From Halovenus sp037080055 (GTDB lineage: Archaea > Halobacteriota > Halobacteria > Halobacteriales > Haloarculaceae), in contig NZ_JBAOJI010000001.1 in the NCBI RefSeq assembly GCF_037080055.1, forward strand, positions 186,001 through 250,000: a stretch of 64,000 bases of DNA. Direction: 5' to 3'. The notes beneath the pieces are model-generated. The model was not told the origin of the DNA and searched no databases. It saw nothing but the letters and a program-made list of their open reading frames with translations. This document shows positions 8,954 through 17,868 of this stretch, piece after piece (within the stretch, counting starts at the first letter, position 1; the number at the start of each line of letters is the position of its first letter). Made by a program: the position numbers and the translations under genes.

Positions 8954-9343
8954 GTGGACGAAATCGAACTCTACATACCGGAAGGGATCATCGAATCGCT
9001 CCCGCCGGACGGCGAGGATACCAAGCAAGACATGGGCAAGGCCATCCAGGGCTGGGAACGCGAACTCAACGCCGCGCTCACTGTCGAAGACGACGAACAG
9101 GCGGTCAGTACCGTCGTCGATCACATCCAGCATTTCGAGACCCGGTGGGAGGAGTACGACGAGTACGTCGTCGAACTCCGGGCGTGGGGCCAGTCGCCGA
9201 TTTACGCGATGGCCTGGCGCGATCTCCACGCCTCGATCATCCAGCAGATCTACGACCATGAGGATCTCTCAGATCGGATCGACCGCGAACGGCACGCCCG
9301 CATTTTCGCCGACGGCATCCGGCCCGGCGGAGGCTCCGGATGA
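8954..9343 (+). CDS. Conserved haloarchaeal protein of unknown function
   Basis: 129 residues, acidic and predicted soluble and helical, with no motif that I recognise. It contains a middle region rich in aromatic residues (FETRWEEYDEYVVELRAWGQSPIYAMAWRDLHASIIQQIYD). I prefer the GTG at 8954 (MDEIELYIPEG) because the TTTATT box at 8925-8930 is 27 bases upstream; a GTG at 8948 is also possible. It is followed closely by two small genes on the same strand, and these three probably form a unit with the molybdopterin genes around them. Confidence 0.72.
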   Translation: MDEIELYIPEGIIESLPPDGEDTKQDMGKAIQGWERELNAALTVEDDEQAVSTVVDHIQHFETRWEEYDEYVVELRAWGQSPIYAMAWRDLHASIIQQIYDHEDLSDRIDRERHARIFADGIRPGGGSG

Positions 9344-9362
9344 ACTCGGGTGAGTCGAGACG

Positions 9363-9626
9363 ATGACTGTCGAGCGAAGTCGGTCGTATCGCGGAATCTC
9401 GGTCCGCGCCGCGCTCGGCTATCTGGAAAACGTCGGCGGCGAACAGGTCGACGACCAGCGAGTCGAGGGCGAGGGCTGGTCTGCCTCGCTCTCCTCGGAG
9501 AAAGTCGAGGTCGGTCCATCGATACGACTCACAGAGGTGACCGTCGAGTTCGAAGGCGACAGCGCCGATCTGCTCGATCCGGTGATCGAGAAGTTCTCAC
9601 AGAAGGCGATCCGCGCCGGTGGCTGA
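9363..9626 (+). CDS. Stand-alone DUF1952-like domain protein (MoaD-associated)
   Basis: 87 residues. The pattern YLENVGGEQV, VEGEGW, VEVGPSIRLTEVTVEFEG and a terminal AIRAGG resembles, from memory, the C-terminal DUF1952 domain that follows MoaD in the MoaD-related protein of Thermus. That protein has a MoaD half much like the SAMP encoded at 8137-8412. Here the second domain is a separate gene less than 1 kb away and also ends in GG. The next gene starts one base after this stop. The domain's function is not known; a role in molybdopterin or tungstopterin synthesis is inferred from context. Confidence 0.6.
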   Translation: MTVERSRSYRGISVRAALGYLENVGGEQVDDQRVEGEGWSASLSSEKVEVGPSIRLTEVTVEFEGDSADLLDPVIEKFSQKAIRAGG

Positions 9627-9627
9627 G

Positions 9628-9999
9628 ATGATCGAAGAGCCGAGTCACCCCATCGAGGGACAGGTCGTCCTGCTCGCGGGTGCGAAAGCCAGCGTCTCGC
9701 TCACTCGGCTCTCAGATCTGCTGTCGGAGGCACAGGAACATCTCGCGGACGAGATTGCGGAGTACGAACGCCGGTTCGAGCGGATCGATGGCTGCAATGG
9801 CAGTGTCTACTTTCTCGCCGAGGAGGGCCACTGGGAGCGTCTCGGGACCGAACTCGGCTTCACGAACCGAGAGGCACAGGCTGTGGGCCGCACGCACAAA
9901 GCGCAGTTCGAGCGCGACGGGCGGCGGATGGACCGCCAAGCGGAGTTCGAGACGACGCTCGAAATCCGCGATATCGTGGCCGTAACTCCGGCCGATTGA
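9628..9999 (+). CDS. Conserved haloarchaeal protein of unknown function
   Basis: 123 residues from the ATG at 9628, one base after the stop of the preceding gene, so the two are translationally coupled; an in-frame GTG at 9619 would overlap. The protein is mostly helical (LSDLLSEAQEHLADEIAEYERRFERID), followed by a beta-rich end (RQAEFETTLEIRDIVAVTPAD). I recognise no family. Its tight coupling to the DUF1952-like gene suggests an accessory role in the same cofactor or oxidoreductase pathway. Confidence 0.7.
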   Translation: MIEEPSHPIEGQVVLLAGAKASVSLTRLSDLLSEAQEHLADEIAEYERRFERIDGCNGSVYFLAEEGHWERLGTELGFTNREAQAVGRTHKAQFERDGRRMDRQAEFETTLEIRDIVAVTPAD

Positions 10000-10133
10000 G
10001 CAGGCAACACGCCTCCGGACGACACCTGCGCCCTCTCAGCCAGCTAGAGCGGCTTCCTCACTCCCAGGGGTCTATCAGATACCACGCAGTTGCCGGCACG
10101 TGCGTTTTCCGAGTGGACCGTCAAGTCTAGTGT

Positions 10134-11237
10134 ATGGCTTCTATCTCTAACGCCAGTGGATTCCTCAAGCGCGTTTATACAGAGTTCACTGAAAAGAACG
10201 TATCACTGATGGCGGGGGGTATAGCCTACAGCGCGTTCGTCTCGCTGGCTCCGCTGTTGATCCTCCTCTTTCTCATGCTCACGCTGGCGGGCAGTGGCCT
10301 CGAAAGTCGGATCGTCGAGTTGAGCAACCAGTGGCTCCCGGGGCCGATCGCCGATGTCGTCGACCAAATATTCGTGGGCAACTCCGGCGTCGGAAGCGCG
10401 TCTATCGTTGGACTCGTCGTCCTGATCTGGGGGGCGCTGAAGATATTCCGCGGCCTCGACACGGCTTTTTCGGAGATATACGAGACTGTCGACGAAAACT
10501 CGTTCGCGGATAAACTCAAAGACGGTCTCGTCGTCCTCTTCGCGCTCGGAATCGCGGTGTTGGCCACGATCGGAACCGTCGTCGCATTCGCCGCCTTTTC
10601 AGATATGATCCCCTTCAGCGGCTATCTCATTCCGCTGGTGTTGCTCGGCGGACTCGTCATCGCCTTTCTGCCGATGTATTACGTCTTTCCCGATCGCGAC
10701 CTGAAGTTACGTGATGTCCTCCCCGGTGCGGTCTTCGCTGCGGTCGGGTGGGCGGTGTTTCAGGCGCTCTTTCAGGTGTATCTAACTTTTTCCGATCCCA
10801 GCGCAGGAAGCTTCGCCGGCAGCATCATCGTCGTGATTACCTATCTCTACTTCTCGTCGCTGATCCTGCTGCTCGGTGCCGTCATCAACGCAGCGGCTGG
10901 TGGCCACTCCACCGGGCGACCCGGCGGCGTTGGCCGAGGGGCCAGACCACACCAGACCAAACGTGAACAATCGCTCAACCGTGCGGAACTCGCCGCCTAC
11001 CTCCGCGCGCTGGACGAACGACTCACGACTCCAGGGAAACGCGGTCAGGCCGACGAGGACCACTCGATTCCACGGTCCGAAGGCGAGATCGATCTGGTCG
11101 AATATTACTCACAGGACGAAGAGGCGGGAGAGCGTTGGACTGTCCAACTCAGTTGGGTCCCCGCGACTAACGTACCGTCCGAAGAGACAGCCAACCGCCA
11201 GCGAACGAGAGTTGCGGCCGACGAACAGTCACAATAG
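10134..11237 (+). CDS. YihY/virulence factor BrkB family membrane protein
   Basis: 367 residues. The N-terminus has the family hallmark FTEKNVSLMAGGIAYSAFVSLAPLLILL, followed by five more membrane segments up to about residue 260 (YLYFSSLILLLGAVINAA at the end). The family was once called ribonuclease BN but is now regarded as an inner-membrane protein of unclear function. A hydrophilic, charged C-terminal tail of about 100 residues is typical of haloarchaeal members. A 134-base spacer precedes it, so it probably has its own promoter. Confidence 0.88.
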   Translation: MASISNASGFLKRVYTEFTEKNVSLMAGGIAYSAFVSLAPLLILLFLMLTLAGSGLESRIVELSNQWLPGPIADVVDQIFVGNSGVGSASIVGLVVLIWGALKIFRGLDTAFSEIYETVDENSFADKLKDGLVVLFALGIAVLATIGTVVAFAAFSDMIPFSGYLIPLVLLGGLVIAFLPMYYVFPDRDLKLRDVLPGAVFAAVGWAVFQALFQVYLTFSDPSAGSFAGSIIVVITYLYFSSLILLLGAVINAAAGGHSTGRPGGVGRGARPHQTKREQSLNRAELAAYLRALDERLTTPGKRGQADEDHSIPRSEGEIDLVEYYSQDEEAGERWTVQLSWVPATNVPSEETANRQRTRVAADEQSQ

Positions 11238-11280
11238 CGCGGGTCGTGCTACAGAATCCGACGAGCGTGAGGGGATTCGC

Positions 11281-11652
11281 TCAGCTGTCCTGCTCGACAA
11301 TTGGCTCGACCGTATCGATGACCTTCTGTGAGAAATCGACTTCCGAGAGGTCGCCGTTGTGCAGACGGTCGATCCACTCCGCCTCGACGTGCCAGGTGCC
11401 GAGTTTGTTGCCGTCGAAATCCATGACTTCCGCCTCGATGCGCGCGCCGGACCAGTCGTCGTCGTGCAGGTCCCGGAAGACGTTGATCACCCGGCCCACT
11501 TCGCGGTGGGGAATCATCCCCTGATTGTCGACGTTGACCGACTCGTAGGTGAGACTGTACCCCTCCTCCTCGTCAGTCACTTCGTCGACGTAGACGCCGT
11601 GGCTGGTCAGACGGGACTCTACTCGGAACTCGAAGTCGTGTTCGTTGCTCAT
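11281..11652 (-). CDS. Conserved haloarchaeal protein, probably in the AOR operon
   Basis: 123 residues, acidic and soluble, alternating strands and helices (FEFRVESRLTSHGVYVDEVTDEEEGYSLTYESV, then EVGRVINVFRDLHDDDW). I recognise no named domain. It starts 23 bases downstream of the stop of the aldehyde:ferredoxin oxidoreductase gene on the same strand and is probably co-transcribed with it, which makes an accessory role plausible. It could also be an unrelated protein reading from the same promoter. Confidence 0.72.
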   Translation of the reverse strand: MSNEHDFEFRVESRLTSHGVYVDEVTDEEEGYSLTYESVNVDNQGMIPHREVGRVINVFRDLHDDDWSGARIEAEVMDFDGNKLGTWHVEAEWIDRLHNGDLSEVDFSQKVIDTVEPIVEQDS

Positions 11653-11675
11653 AAAAATTGAAGCGCTAGAGGCGA

Positions 11676-13610
11676 TCAGTCGTCGGCGGGCGCCGCGGAG
11701 TCACCGCTGGTGACGCCCGTGCCAGGGCCGATGTCGATGCCGAGTTCGTCGAGTTTGTCGTCCGGCACGACGCCGTCGACCCAGTCACGCACCTCGTAGT
11801 ACTCTGCTTTCATCTCGTCGAGTTCGGCGAGTTCACCCTCACTACCGCCCTGTGCGGGAATGGCCTCTTCGTGGCCCTCTATGAAGCGGTTCGGCAGGGT
11901 GTCATCTTCGCCGTCGAAGCCGACGAGGTTGTTGTAGTACCGTTCGAGGTTGTAGATGCGCTCGCCGGCCTGGATCAGTTCTTCCTCGCTCACGTCGCGA
12001 CCGGTCATCCCGTTGTACTGGAGGACGTACTCCTCGATTCCCTCTGCGAAGGCGTTGAACTTGCAGATGTCGAAGGAATCACTGATCGCGTGTAGGTCCT
12101 GGAAGGTGGCACAGAGTTCACCTTTTCCGACGTGCTCGTGCGGGTCGACCTGCTCCGGAATGCCGAGCAGTTCGGCCGCGGGCGTGTACCCGCGCAGGTG
12201 ACAGGCACCGCGGTTCGAGGTGGCGTAGCCGATTGCCATCCCTTTCATCGCTCGTGGGTCGTAGGCGGCCATCGTCTGGCCCTTCACGGCCAGCGAGTTG
12301 CTCTGTGCGTCGAACTCCTCTTCGAGGTGTTTTGGACCGTTCGCGAGATGGTCGGCGAGGTCGTCTTCACGGCTGGCGATGCGGTCGAGCATCTCGATCA
12401 TCTCTTCGGAGTCGCCCCAATCGATCCCGTCGCCGAGATCGTCGAATTTGCCTTCCTCGGTCATTTCCATGGCCATTGCCATGGTGTTGCCGGCGTCGAT
12501 GGTGTCGATTCCGAGGTCGTTACAGCGATCGACCATGATGACGGAGTCGTCGAGATCGGTGTGTCCCGAGTTCGGGCCGAGCGCCCACGCCGATTCGTAC
12601 TCGAAGGACTCCATCTGGACGTTCATTTCTTCGCCTTTGTGCATCGCCTGGACTTCGACTTCCTTCTTGCAGGCGACCGGACAGGAGTGACAGGTCGGCT
12701 CGTCGACGAGGATGTTCTCACGGACGTACTCGCCGGAGACGCCCTCGGCGTCGATGTCGCTGTCCTCTGACTCACGCATCGACCGGGAAGAAGAGTACTT
12801 CCCGTTTTTGACCGGCAGACCGTCCATCTCCTCGGTGACGTTCATCAGGACGTTGGTCCCGTACATCGAGAGTCCGCCCTCGTTCGGTGCGGTGACCTCC
12901 GACTCCTGGATGAGTTGCATGGCCTGTTTGTGGCCTTCGCGGAACGTCTCCTGATCGGCTGGCTTCTGCATCTGCGTCGACGATTTGATGACGACGGCTT
13001 TCAGGTTCTTGTTGCCCATCACACAACCGGTCCCGCCGCGGCCGGACGCGCGGTCGTCCTCGTTGACGATACAGGCGTAGCGAACCTCGTTCTCTCCGCC
13101 CGGACCGATGGCCATCATCGAGAGGTTCTTGCCGTACTGCCCCTCGATTTCTTCCTCGATGGTGTCGCGGGTTTCGTGAACGCCTTTGCCCCAGAGGTGG
13201 GAGGCGTCTCGGAGTTCGACCTCCCCGTCCTCGATGTAGGCGTAGACCGGTTCGTCTGCCTGCCCCTCGAACAGGAGTCCGTCGAAGCCGGCCCACTTGA
13301 GTCGGGCTCCACTCCATCCCCCGTGGTGTGAGTCGGTTACCTGTCCCGCCAGAGGAGACTTCGTACAGATGGCGATCCGGCCACTCATCGTGACCTGCGT
13401 TCCCGTGAGCGGTCCGTTCATGAAGGCCAGCAGGTTGTCCGGCCCCAGCGGATCGACATCCGGCCCCTGATCGAACACGTACTTTACCCCCAGCCCGCGT
13501 GCGCCGATGTACTTCTTCGCGTCCTCGTCGTCAATTCCCTCGTAGGCGACCTCTCCCTCACTGAGATCGACCCGTGCCACGTTGTCGTGGTATCCACCAA
13601 GATCAGTCAT
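11676..13610 (-). CDS. Aldehyde:ferredoxin oxidoreductase family, tungsten- or molybdenum-pterin enzyme
   Basis: 644 residues covering all AOR domains. Domain I has GARGLGVKYVFDQ, LLAFMNGPLTGT and SHHGGWSGARLKWAGFDGLLFEG. The [4Fe-4S] cluster ligands are CHSCPVACK near residue 310 plus a distal Cys in DSFDICKFNAF. Pterin-contact segments such as DTIDAGNTMAMAMEM are also visible. Family members oxidise aldehydes to acids with ferredoxin, using a bis-tungstopterin; the substrate here is unknown. The paired moeA, MoaD/SAMP and DUF1952-like genes nearby would supply the cofactor. The length is slightly above the usual 600-620, the extra being the acidic C-terminus. Confidence 0.92.
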   Translation of the reverse strand: MTDLGGYHDNVARVDLSEGEVAYEGIDDEDAKKYIGARGLGVKYVFDQGPDVDPLGPDNLLAFMNGPLTGTQVTMSGRIAICTKSPLAGQVTDSHHGGWSGARLKWAGFDGLLFEGQADEPVYAYIEDGEVELRDASHLWGKGVHETRDTIEEEIEGQYGKNLSMMAIGPGGENEVRYACIVNEDDRASGRGGTGCVMGNKNLKAVVIKSSTQMQKPADQETFREGHKQAMQLIQESEVTAPNEGGLSMYGTNVLMNVTEEMDGLPVKNGKYSSSRSMRESEDSDIDAEGVSGEYVRENILVDEPTCHSCPVACKKEVEVQAMHKGEEMNVQMESFEYESAWALGPNSGHTDLDDSVIMVDRCNDLGIDTIDAGNTMAMAMEMTEEGKFDDLGDGIDWGDSEEMIEMLDRIASREDDLADHLANGPKHLEEEFDAQSNSLAVKGQTMAAYDPRAMKGMAIGYATSNRGACHLRGYTPAAELLGIPEQVDPHEHVGKGELCATFQDLHAISDSFDICKFNAFAEGIEEYVLQYNGMTGRDVSEEELIQAGERIYNLERYYNNLVGFDGEDDTLPNRFIEGHEEAIPAQGGSEGELAELDEMKAEYYEVRDWVDGVVPDDKLDELGIDIGPGTGVTSGDSAAPADD

Positions 13611-13723
13611 GAATCTCTATTACATATGGTAGGCTACGAGCTACTTAATGATTCGGGGGGATTGATATTCTTCCAGCGGTCCCAAACTGGGATTTTAACC
13701 GCTGTCGCCGGTGACCAAATTTC

Positions 13724-15058
13724 TCAGAGCTGTTCGGGGTCACTCTTCAGATATTCACGGAGCAAGACTGTGGCATACGATCCGCGAGGGAGGGCAAAAG
13801 AGAGCGCAAGTGGATCCTGTCTGAGTTCGAGATCTGTTCGGACGAGGATCGCTCGTCTCGTGCCGGTCGAGGTGTACTCGTCGGGAATCTCGAAATCCGA
13901 GGGTTCGAGATTCGCTGCTGCGAGCACCTCCCGTTCGATCTCTCCGGGTTCGCCCTCGCCCAATTCCGTTTCGGTTCCCACCAGCGGGGCCGTCACGAAC
14001 GCCCGTCCCCGCTCGCAGTGTCGCCGTACTGACGCTACTCGATCAGCACTTACCCGCTGCGTTCGGTCCTGATCAGGTAGTTCCAGTCCCTCCGGGCCGT
14101 CGTTGTCGGCGAAACAGACCACGTCACCCTCCACTGGCTCGTCGAACGGCAGCCCCCGCTCCAGCCGCTTCGAGAGCATCTGATTGAACAGAGACGACTG
14201 CGCGGCGTTGACGAACAACTGCGTCAGGTTTTCGGGCAACTCTCCCAGCGCGGCCCTGAAATCCGCCTCGCTCGCTGGTTGTTCCCCGCCGTCGGTCCGC
14301 CGATCCAGTTCGTGCAGCATCGACCGCTCGTAGCCGAGATAGCCCGGCATTCGATCGAGTGCCTCCGACCAGTTCCGCGTCTCGTCGACAAACTTTCGAG
14401 CGTCTTGTGTCTCCTCAGGCTCACGCTCCGATGGGTTACCCACGTAGGCAAGGACTGCTCGTTCCCAGTTTTCTCGGACCATCGCCAGTCCGATTTCGTG
14501 GCTCACGGGTCGACGGCTCCCGAACCGCTGTTGTCCGAAGAAGTTGGGGACACCGACCTGGTCGCCGCCGAACTCTCGGAGTGAGTCGGTAATTGCCGTG
14601 GCATTCTCCGGTTGCGGAGGCTCTCGAACCCTGATCTCGAAGGCGTTGCCCGCGAGGTCGCCGAACAGAATCGACCGGCCGGTGCGACCGACGACCTCGA
14701 CATCGGCGTCAGAGATTTCCGGCAGATCCTCGGGAGCGATTCCTTTGACAGAAAAGAGCTGTGTCGTCACGGCGTGTTTGTCCTTGGTTCCGGCCCACGA
14801 GACGCGTTCGCGGGAGATACCCAGTTTGTTGGCGAGTTCTCGGGCGAAGTCGTTGGTATCCCAGCGTCGGAGCGTGACACGGACGAGGAGATGTGGATAC
14901 TTCTCGGCGGGCGCGTCGACTGGTTCGGCCTCGAACTGTTCGAGCTCGCGGACGCGGAAATCCTCGGGCTCCTCGCGCAGGTGGCCGCCGGTGCCGTCCT
15001 CGTCGGTTAGATAGTACTCGATGCCGACCGCACGCTCGACTGGGTGTGCCTGCCGCAT
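13724..15058 (-). CDS. truD: tRNA pseudouridine(13) synthase TruD
   Basis: 444 residues with the TruD hallmarks: an N-terminal DFRVRELEQF segment, the catalytic motif SWAGTKDKHAVTTQLFSVKG (the Asp in TKDK is the conserved nucleophile region), PNFFGQQRFGSRRPVSHEIG, and a C-terminal domain ending LPRGSYATVLLREYL. It converts U13 of tRNAs (and in archaea probably other sites) to pseudouridine in the cytoplasm. Archaeal TruD proteins are normally 400-450 residues. It is separated from the proteasome genes by 65 bases and reads the same way, but the spacer could carry a promoter. Confidence 0.94.
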   Translation of the reverse strand: MRQAHPVERAVGIEYYLTDEDGTGGHLREEPEDFRVRELEQFEAEPVDAPAEKYPHLLVRVTLRRWDTNDFARELANKLGISRERVSWAGTKDKHAVTTQLFSVKGIAPEDLPEISDADVEVVGRTGRSILFGDLAGNAFEIRVREPPQPENATAITDSLREFGGDQVGVPNFFGQQRFGSRRPVSHEIGLAMVRENWERAVLAYVGNPSEREPEETQDARKFVDETRNWSEALDRMPGYLGYERSMLHELDRRTDGGEQPASEADFRAALGELPENLTQLFVNAAQSSLFNQMLSKRLERGLPFDEPVEGDVVCFADNDGPEGLELPDQDRTQRVSADRVASVRRHCERGRAFVTAPLVGTETELGEGEPGEIEREVLAAANLEPSDFEIPDEYTSTGTRRAILVRTDLELRQDPLALSFALPRGSYATVLLREYLKSDPEQL

Positions 15059-15123
15059 TAGCTGTTAGATAGCGATGCGTGCCGAGAAGAAAGGGATGTC
15101 GGCCTGTGACCGCGAATCGCCGA

Positions 15124-15813
15124 TTACAGCAGATCGGTCGCAGCGTCGTACTCCTGAATCTCGACGCCGTCTTCGGTTACCGTCGCCGTGACGAGTCCGT
15201 TACCCGATCCGGTGTCGCGCTCGGTTGCGGCCTGCACTGCACGCGCAGTGAGCACTTCGGCCTCCTCGATGGAGAGTTCGGGGTCGTACTCCCCTTCGAG
15301 AGCACCGTGTGCCAGCTGCATCCCGCTGCCGGTGACCGTGTAGTCGTCTTTCATGACACCGCCGGCCGGGTCGATGCTGTAGACGTGGCTACCTTCCTCG
15401 TCGACGCCGCCGAGGATCGGGTTGATCGCGAGGAACGGTCCGCCACGGGCGAAGTTCCCTGCGAGCGTCGCCAGCGCGTGAATCGACATCGGCTCGCCGC
15501 GGCGACTGTCGTAGAGGTTCGACTCGGAGCGAAGCGTCCGAATGAACGACTGTGCGCCACCGACGGAGCCGACGAGTGTCAGCGCCGCCGTCGGGTGGAT
15601 CTGTTCGACTTTGGTGACGTTCTTGTTGGAGACGAACCGGCCGCCGAGGCTTGCTCGTCGGTCAGTGCCGATCACGACGCCGTCCTCGGTACTGACACCA
15701 ACCGTCGTGGTGCCAGTCTTGACGACAGCATCGCTGTCCTGTTCGCTCATCTCCTCGAACGTTCCGAGTTCCGGTTCGTATGGGTTCTGTGGGAAGTCAG
15801 TTGGTTCATTCAT
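15124..15813 (-). CDS. psmB: 20S proteasome beta subunit precursor
   Basis: 229 residues from the ATG at 15813, which is preceded by GGAGGTGA five bases upstream; a GTG at 15822 inside that ribosome site is less likely. The propeptide runs to VVKTG, and cleavage exposes TTTVGVSTEDGVVIGTDRRAS with the catalytic N-terminal Thr; the Asp and Lys of the active site follow in the usual place. The start overlaps the stop of the alpha subunit by 8 bases, which couples their translation and supports equal subunit amounts. Confidence 0.95.
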   Translation of the reverse strand: MNEPTDFPQNPYEPELGTFEEMSEQDSDAVVKTGTTTVGVSTEDGVVIGTDRRASLGGRFVSNKNVTKVEQIHPTAALTLVGSVGGAQSFIRTLRSESNLYDSRRGEPMSIHALATLAGNFARGGPFLAINPILGGVDEEGSHVYSIDPAGGVMKDDYTVTGSGMQLAHGALEGEYDPELSIEEAEVLTARAVQAATERDTGSGNGLVTATVTEDGVEIQEYDAATDLL

Positions 15814-16546
15814 CGTCTTCACCTCCGAGGTCAGCCTCGGCCGCGTAGTCGGCCACTTCCTCGCTGGAGAGTGACTGTAGTCGTTCCGTTTCGGTATCGA
15901 TAGTCGCGATGTCGACGCTACTAGCGTCGAGTTCGTCGGTGCCGACCGCCAGCGATTCCAGCGCGAGGGTCACGCCGCCGTCGAGGTCCATCTCTGGGTC
16001 GTAGGCCTCTTCGAGGTGGGCCTGGATGTCCTCGCGGCCGCCCCCAATGGCGACTGCCTGCCACTCGTAGGGCGTCCCGGAGGGGTCGGCCTCGAACAGG
16101 CGCGGTTCGCCGTCCTCGATACCACCGATCAGCAGCGCGACACCGAACGGGCGCGCGCCGCCGGTCTGTGTGTACTGCTGGATGTGATCGGTTGTCCGTT
16201 TGGACAGCGTCTCGATGCCGATTGGCTCGTCGTAGCGCAGGCGCTCGACCTGTGACTGGCGGCGAGCGAAGTCGACGAGTTGCCGTGCGTCCGCGACGTG
16301 ACCCGCACTCGCGATGCCGGCGTGTTCGTCGGCCTCGTGAATCTTCTCGATGCTCTCCTCTTCGATGAGCGGCGAGCGTGTCTGTCGGTCCGCAGCGAGG
16401 ACGACGCCGTCGGCGGTCCGAATACCGACGCTCGCACTGCCTCGTTTGACTGCTTCTCGGGCGTACTCGACTTGGTAGAGTCGGCCGTCCGGCGAGAAGA
16501 TCGTAATTCCCCTGTCGTAGGCTTGCTGTTGTTGATTTCCTTGCAT
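15806..16546 (-). CDS. psmA: 20S proteasome alpha subunit
   Basis: 246 residues with the alpha-type N-terminus AYDRGITIFSPDGRLYQVEYAREAVKRGS, which forms the gate and H0 helix, and the conserved GGARPFGVALLIGG near residue 125. There is no N-terminal Thr nucleophile, as expected for the outer-ring subunit. The acidic tail ends GGEDDE. It forms an operon with psmB. The upstream 300 bases hold no other gene, and a GGTAAACAC box about 27 bases before the ATG can serve as promoter. Confidence 0.95.
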   Translation of the reverse strand: MQGNQQQQAYDRGITIFSPDGRLYQVEYAREAVKRGSASVGIRTADGVVLAADRQTRSPLIEEESIEKIHEADEHAGIASAGHVADARQLVDFARRQSQVERLRYDEPIGIETLSKRTTDHIQQYTQTGGARPFGVALLIGGIEDGEPRLFEADPSGTPYEWQAVAIGGGREDIQAHLEEAYDPEMDLDGGVTLALESLAVGTDELDASSVDIATIDTETERLQSLSSEEVADYAAEADLGGEDDE

Positions 16547-16925
16547 TGGATAGTCACACCGGTTGTGTTTACCTCACGTTAGTCCTTCTCGCATATAAAC
16601 TGGTGGCTTGCGGCAGCGTATGCGCCAGCCACGACGACTCCGTATTCGACGTGGGACTGTATCGCGAAGATACGCCCGCGAAGGGGCAACGTGACCGCTA
16701 CACGTAGCTTGTCGACTCGGAACTAAAGCCCTTCTGGCACCGGAAAATACCACTTCTCGCCAGCCGTAACGGGCGATTTCGCGGCCCTGATCGGATTCCG
16801 GTTCGGTTCTCTGGTAGACGGGGCCAAACAGAACCGAGTCGACAATCATTACATCCGCGTTCGGTATGATTATTATATTTGATACTGGATCGGGAAAGTT
16901 TAGGTACACAGCAGGAATCGATTCA
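16547..16925. other. Divergent promoter spacer between psmA and the cheF-like gene
   Basis: About 380 bases with no supported gene. Near 16555-16580 it holds the promoter of psmA on the minus strand. Near 16866-16885 an AT-rich run (TTATTATATTTGATA) may be the promoter of the cheF-like gene rather than its first codons. I see no tRNA, repeat or small ORF with coding-like composition in between. Confidence 0.5.
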
Positions 16926-17855
16926 ATGATGGCCAATTCCGGCTGGGAGCGGGGGCTGACAGTGAGAGCCGACGGTGGCCAGATCGAAGAGCCAGTGCTC
17001 GAAACCGACGTTGGCTTCGTCGTCGAGAGCAACGAGGAACACGACCCGGCGAGTGGTCGAGTCGTCCTGGGGTCGGACCAACTCGTGATCAAAAGCGGCG
17101 ACCGCAGCGTTACGGTCGAGTTAGAATCACTCACTGATATCGCACCGGGATACGTTCCACAGGCCTACCGAAACGTCTTCGATACCAGCGTCGCGTTTTC
17201 GTATGCCCGTGGAAACCAGCGCGGAATCATCGTCGTCGAGCCGATTGACATCACCACACGGCGGTTTCTCGTGGCCCTACTCTCGGCGATGCTCGACGGT
17301 GTCCCGGCGGCTATTGCCCATCCTGTCGAGCGTGGTGAACAGGAGACAGACGAGGAGCCAGCGGTGCGGGACCTCTACGCCCACCCGTACGAACTCGAAT
17401 TTGGCGGCACCGGGGACAGGGGAACAGGGACGACGATCAAATTTTCCTCGCTGATCCATCTCGACGACAGACAGATGTCTTACGGGGGCGACCGCGTGTC
17501 GGCGCTTACGATCCGGTATTTGCAACTGATCGGGCCGCCGCTGACGACCGAAATCAGACTCGTCTCCGACCGACAGCACACGCTCGTTCGCAGGATTCTC
17601 CAGTGGGAGTACAATCGCCGCGTCCGGGAAATCAAACGACTCTCGCTCAGTGCAGATCAAGAAGATGTCTTGCGCGCGCTGCAGGCATCCCACGATAGCC
17701 GTGACCGGGCGCTGATTGCAGCACTCGACAAGACGCCCGAAGAACTCGCTGCAATCCTGCAGACACTGAAACAGGAAGGACTCGTCCGAGAAACTGGGAC
17801 GAAACTCAAACTCACTCAGACTGGCCACATGCTGTTCACCCACGAGAGAATCTGA
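16926..17855 (+). CDS. CheF-like (DUF439-type) protein with C-terminal winged helix
   Basis: 309 residues from the ATG at 16926 (a second ATG is at 16929). An upstream ATG at 16866 would add 20 residues encoded by an AT-rich stretch that looks more like promoter. Residues 20-200 match the strand-rich architecture of archaeal CheF, with GRVVLGSDQLVIKSGDRSVTVELESLTDIAPGYVP. The C-terminal 80 residues look like a winged helix (ALDKTPEELAAILQTLKQEGLVRETGTKLKLTQTG). CheF links the Che system to the archaellum motor, but no che or arl genes are here. It is clearly paralogous to the C-terminal half of the protein at 18265. Confidence 0.68.
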   Translation: MMANSGWERGLTVRADGGQIEEPVLETDVGFVVESNEEHDPASGRVVLGSDQLVIKSGDRSVTVELESLTDIAPGYVPQAYRNVFDTSVAFSYARGNQRGIIVVEPIDITTRRFLVALLSAMLDGVPAAIAHPVERGEQETDEEPAVRDLYAHPYELEFGGTGDRGTGTTIKFSSLIHLDDRQMSYGGDRVSALTIRYLQLIGPPLTTEIRLVSDRQHTLVRRILQWEYNRRVREIKRLSLSADQEDVLRALQASHDSRDRALIAALDKTPEELAAILQTLKQEGLVRETGTKLKLTQTGHMLFTHERI

Positions 17856-17868
17856 CCGGCCGAGCCGA

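Noticed and set aside
16866..16925. Upstream start of the CheF-like gene
   Set aside because: The extra codons are an AT-rich run that looks like a promoter; the residues do not resemble the family. I kept the ATG at 16926 but cannot exclude the longer form.
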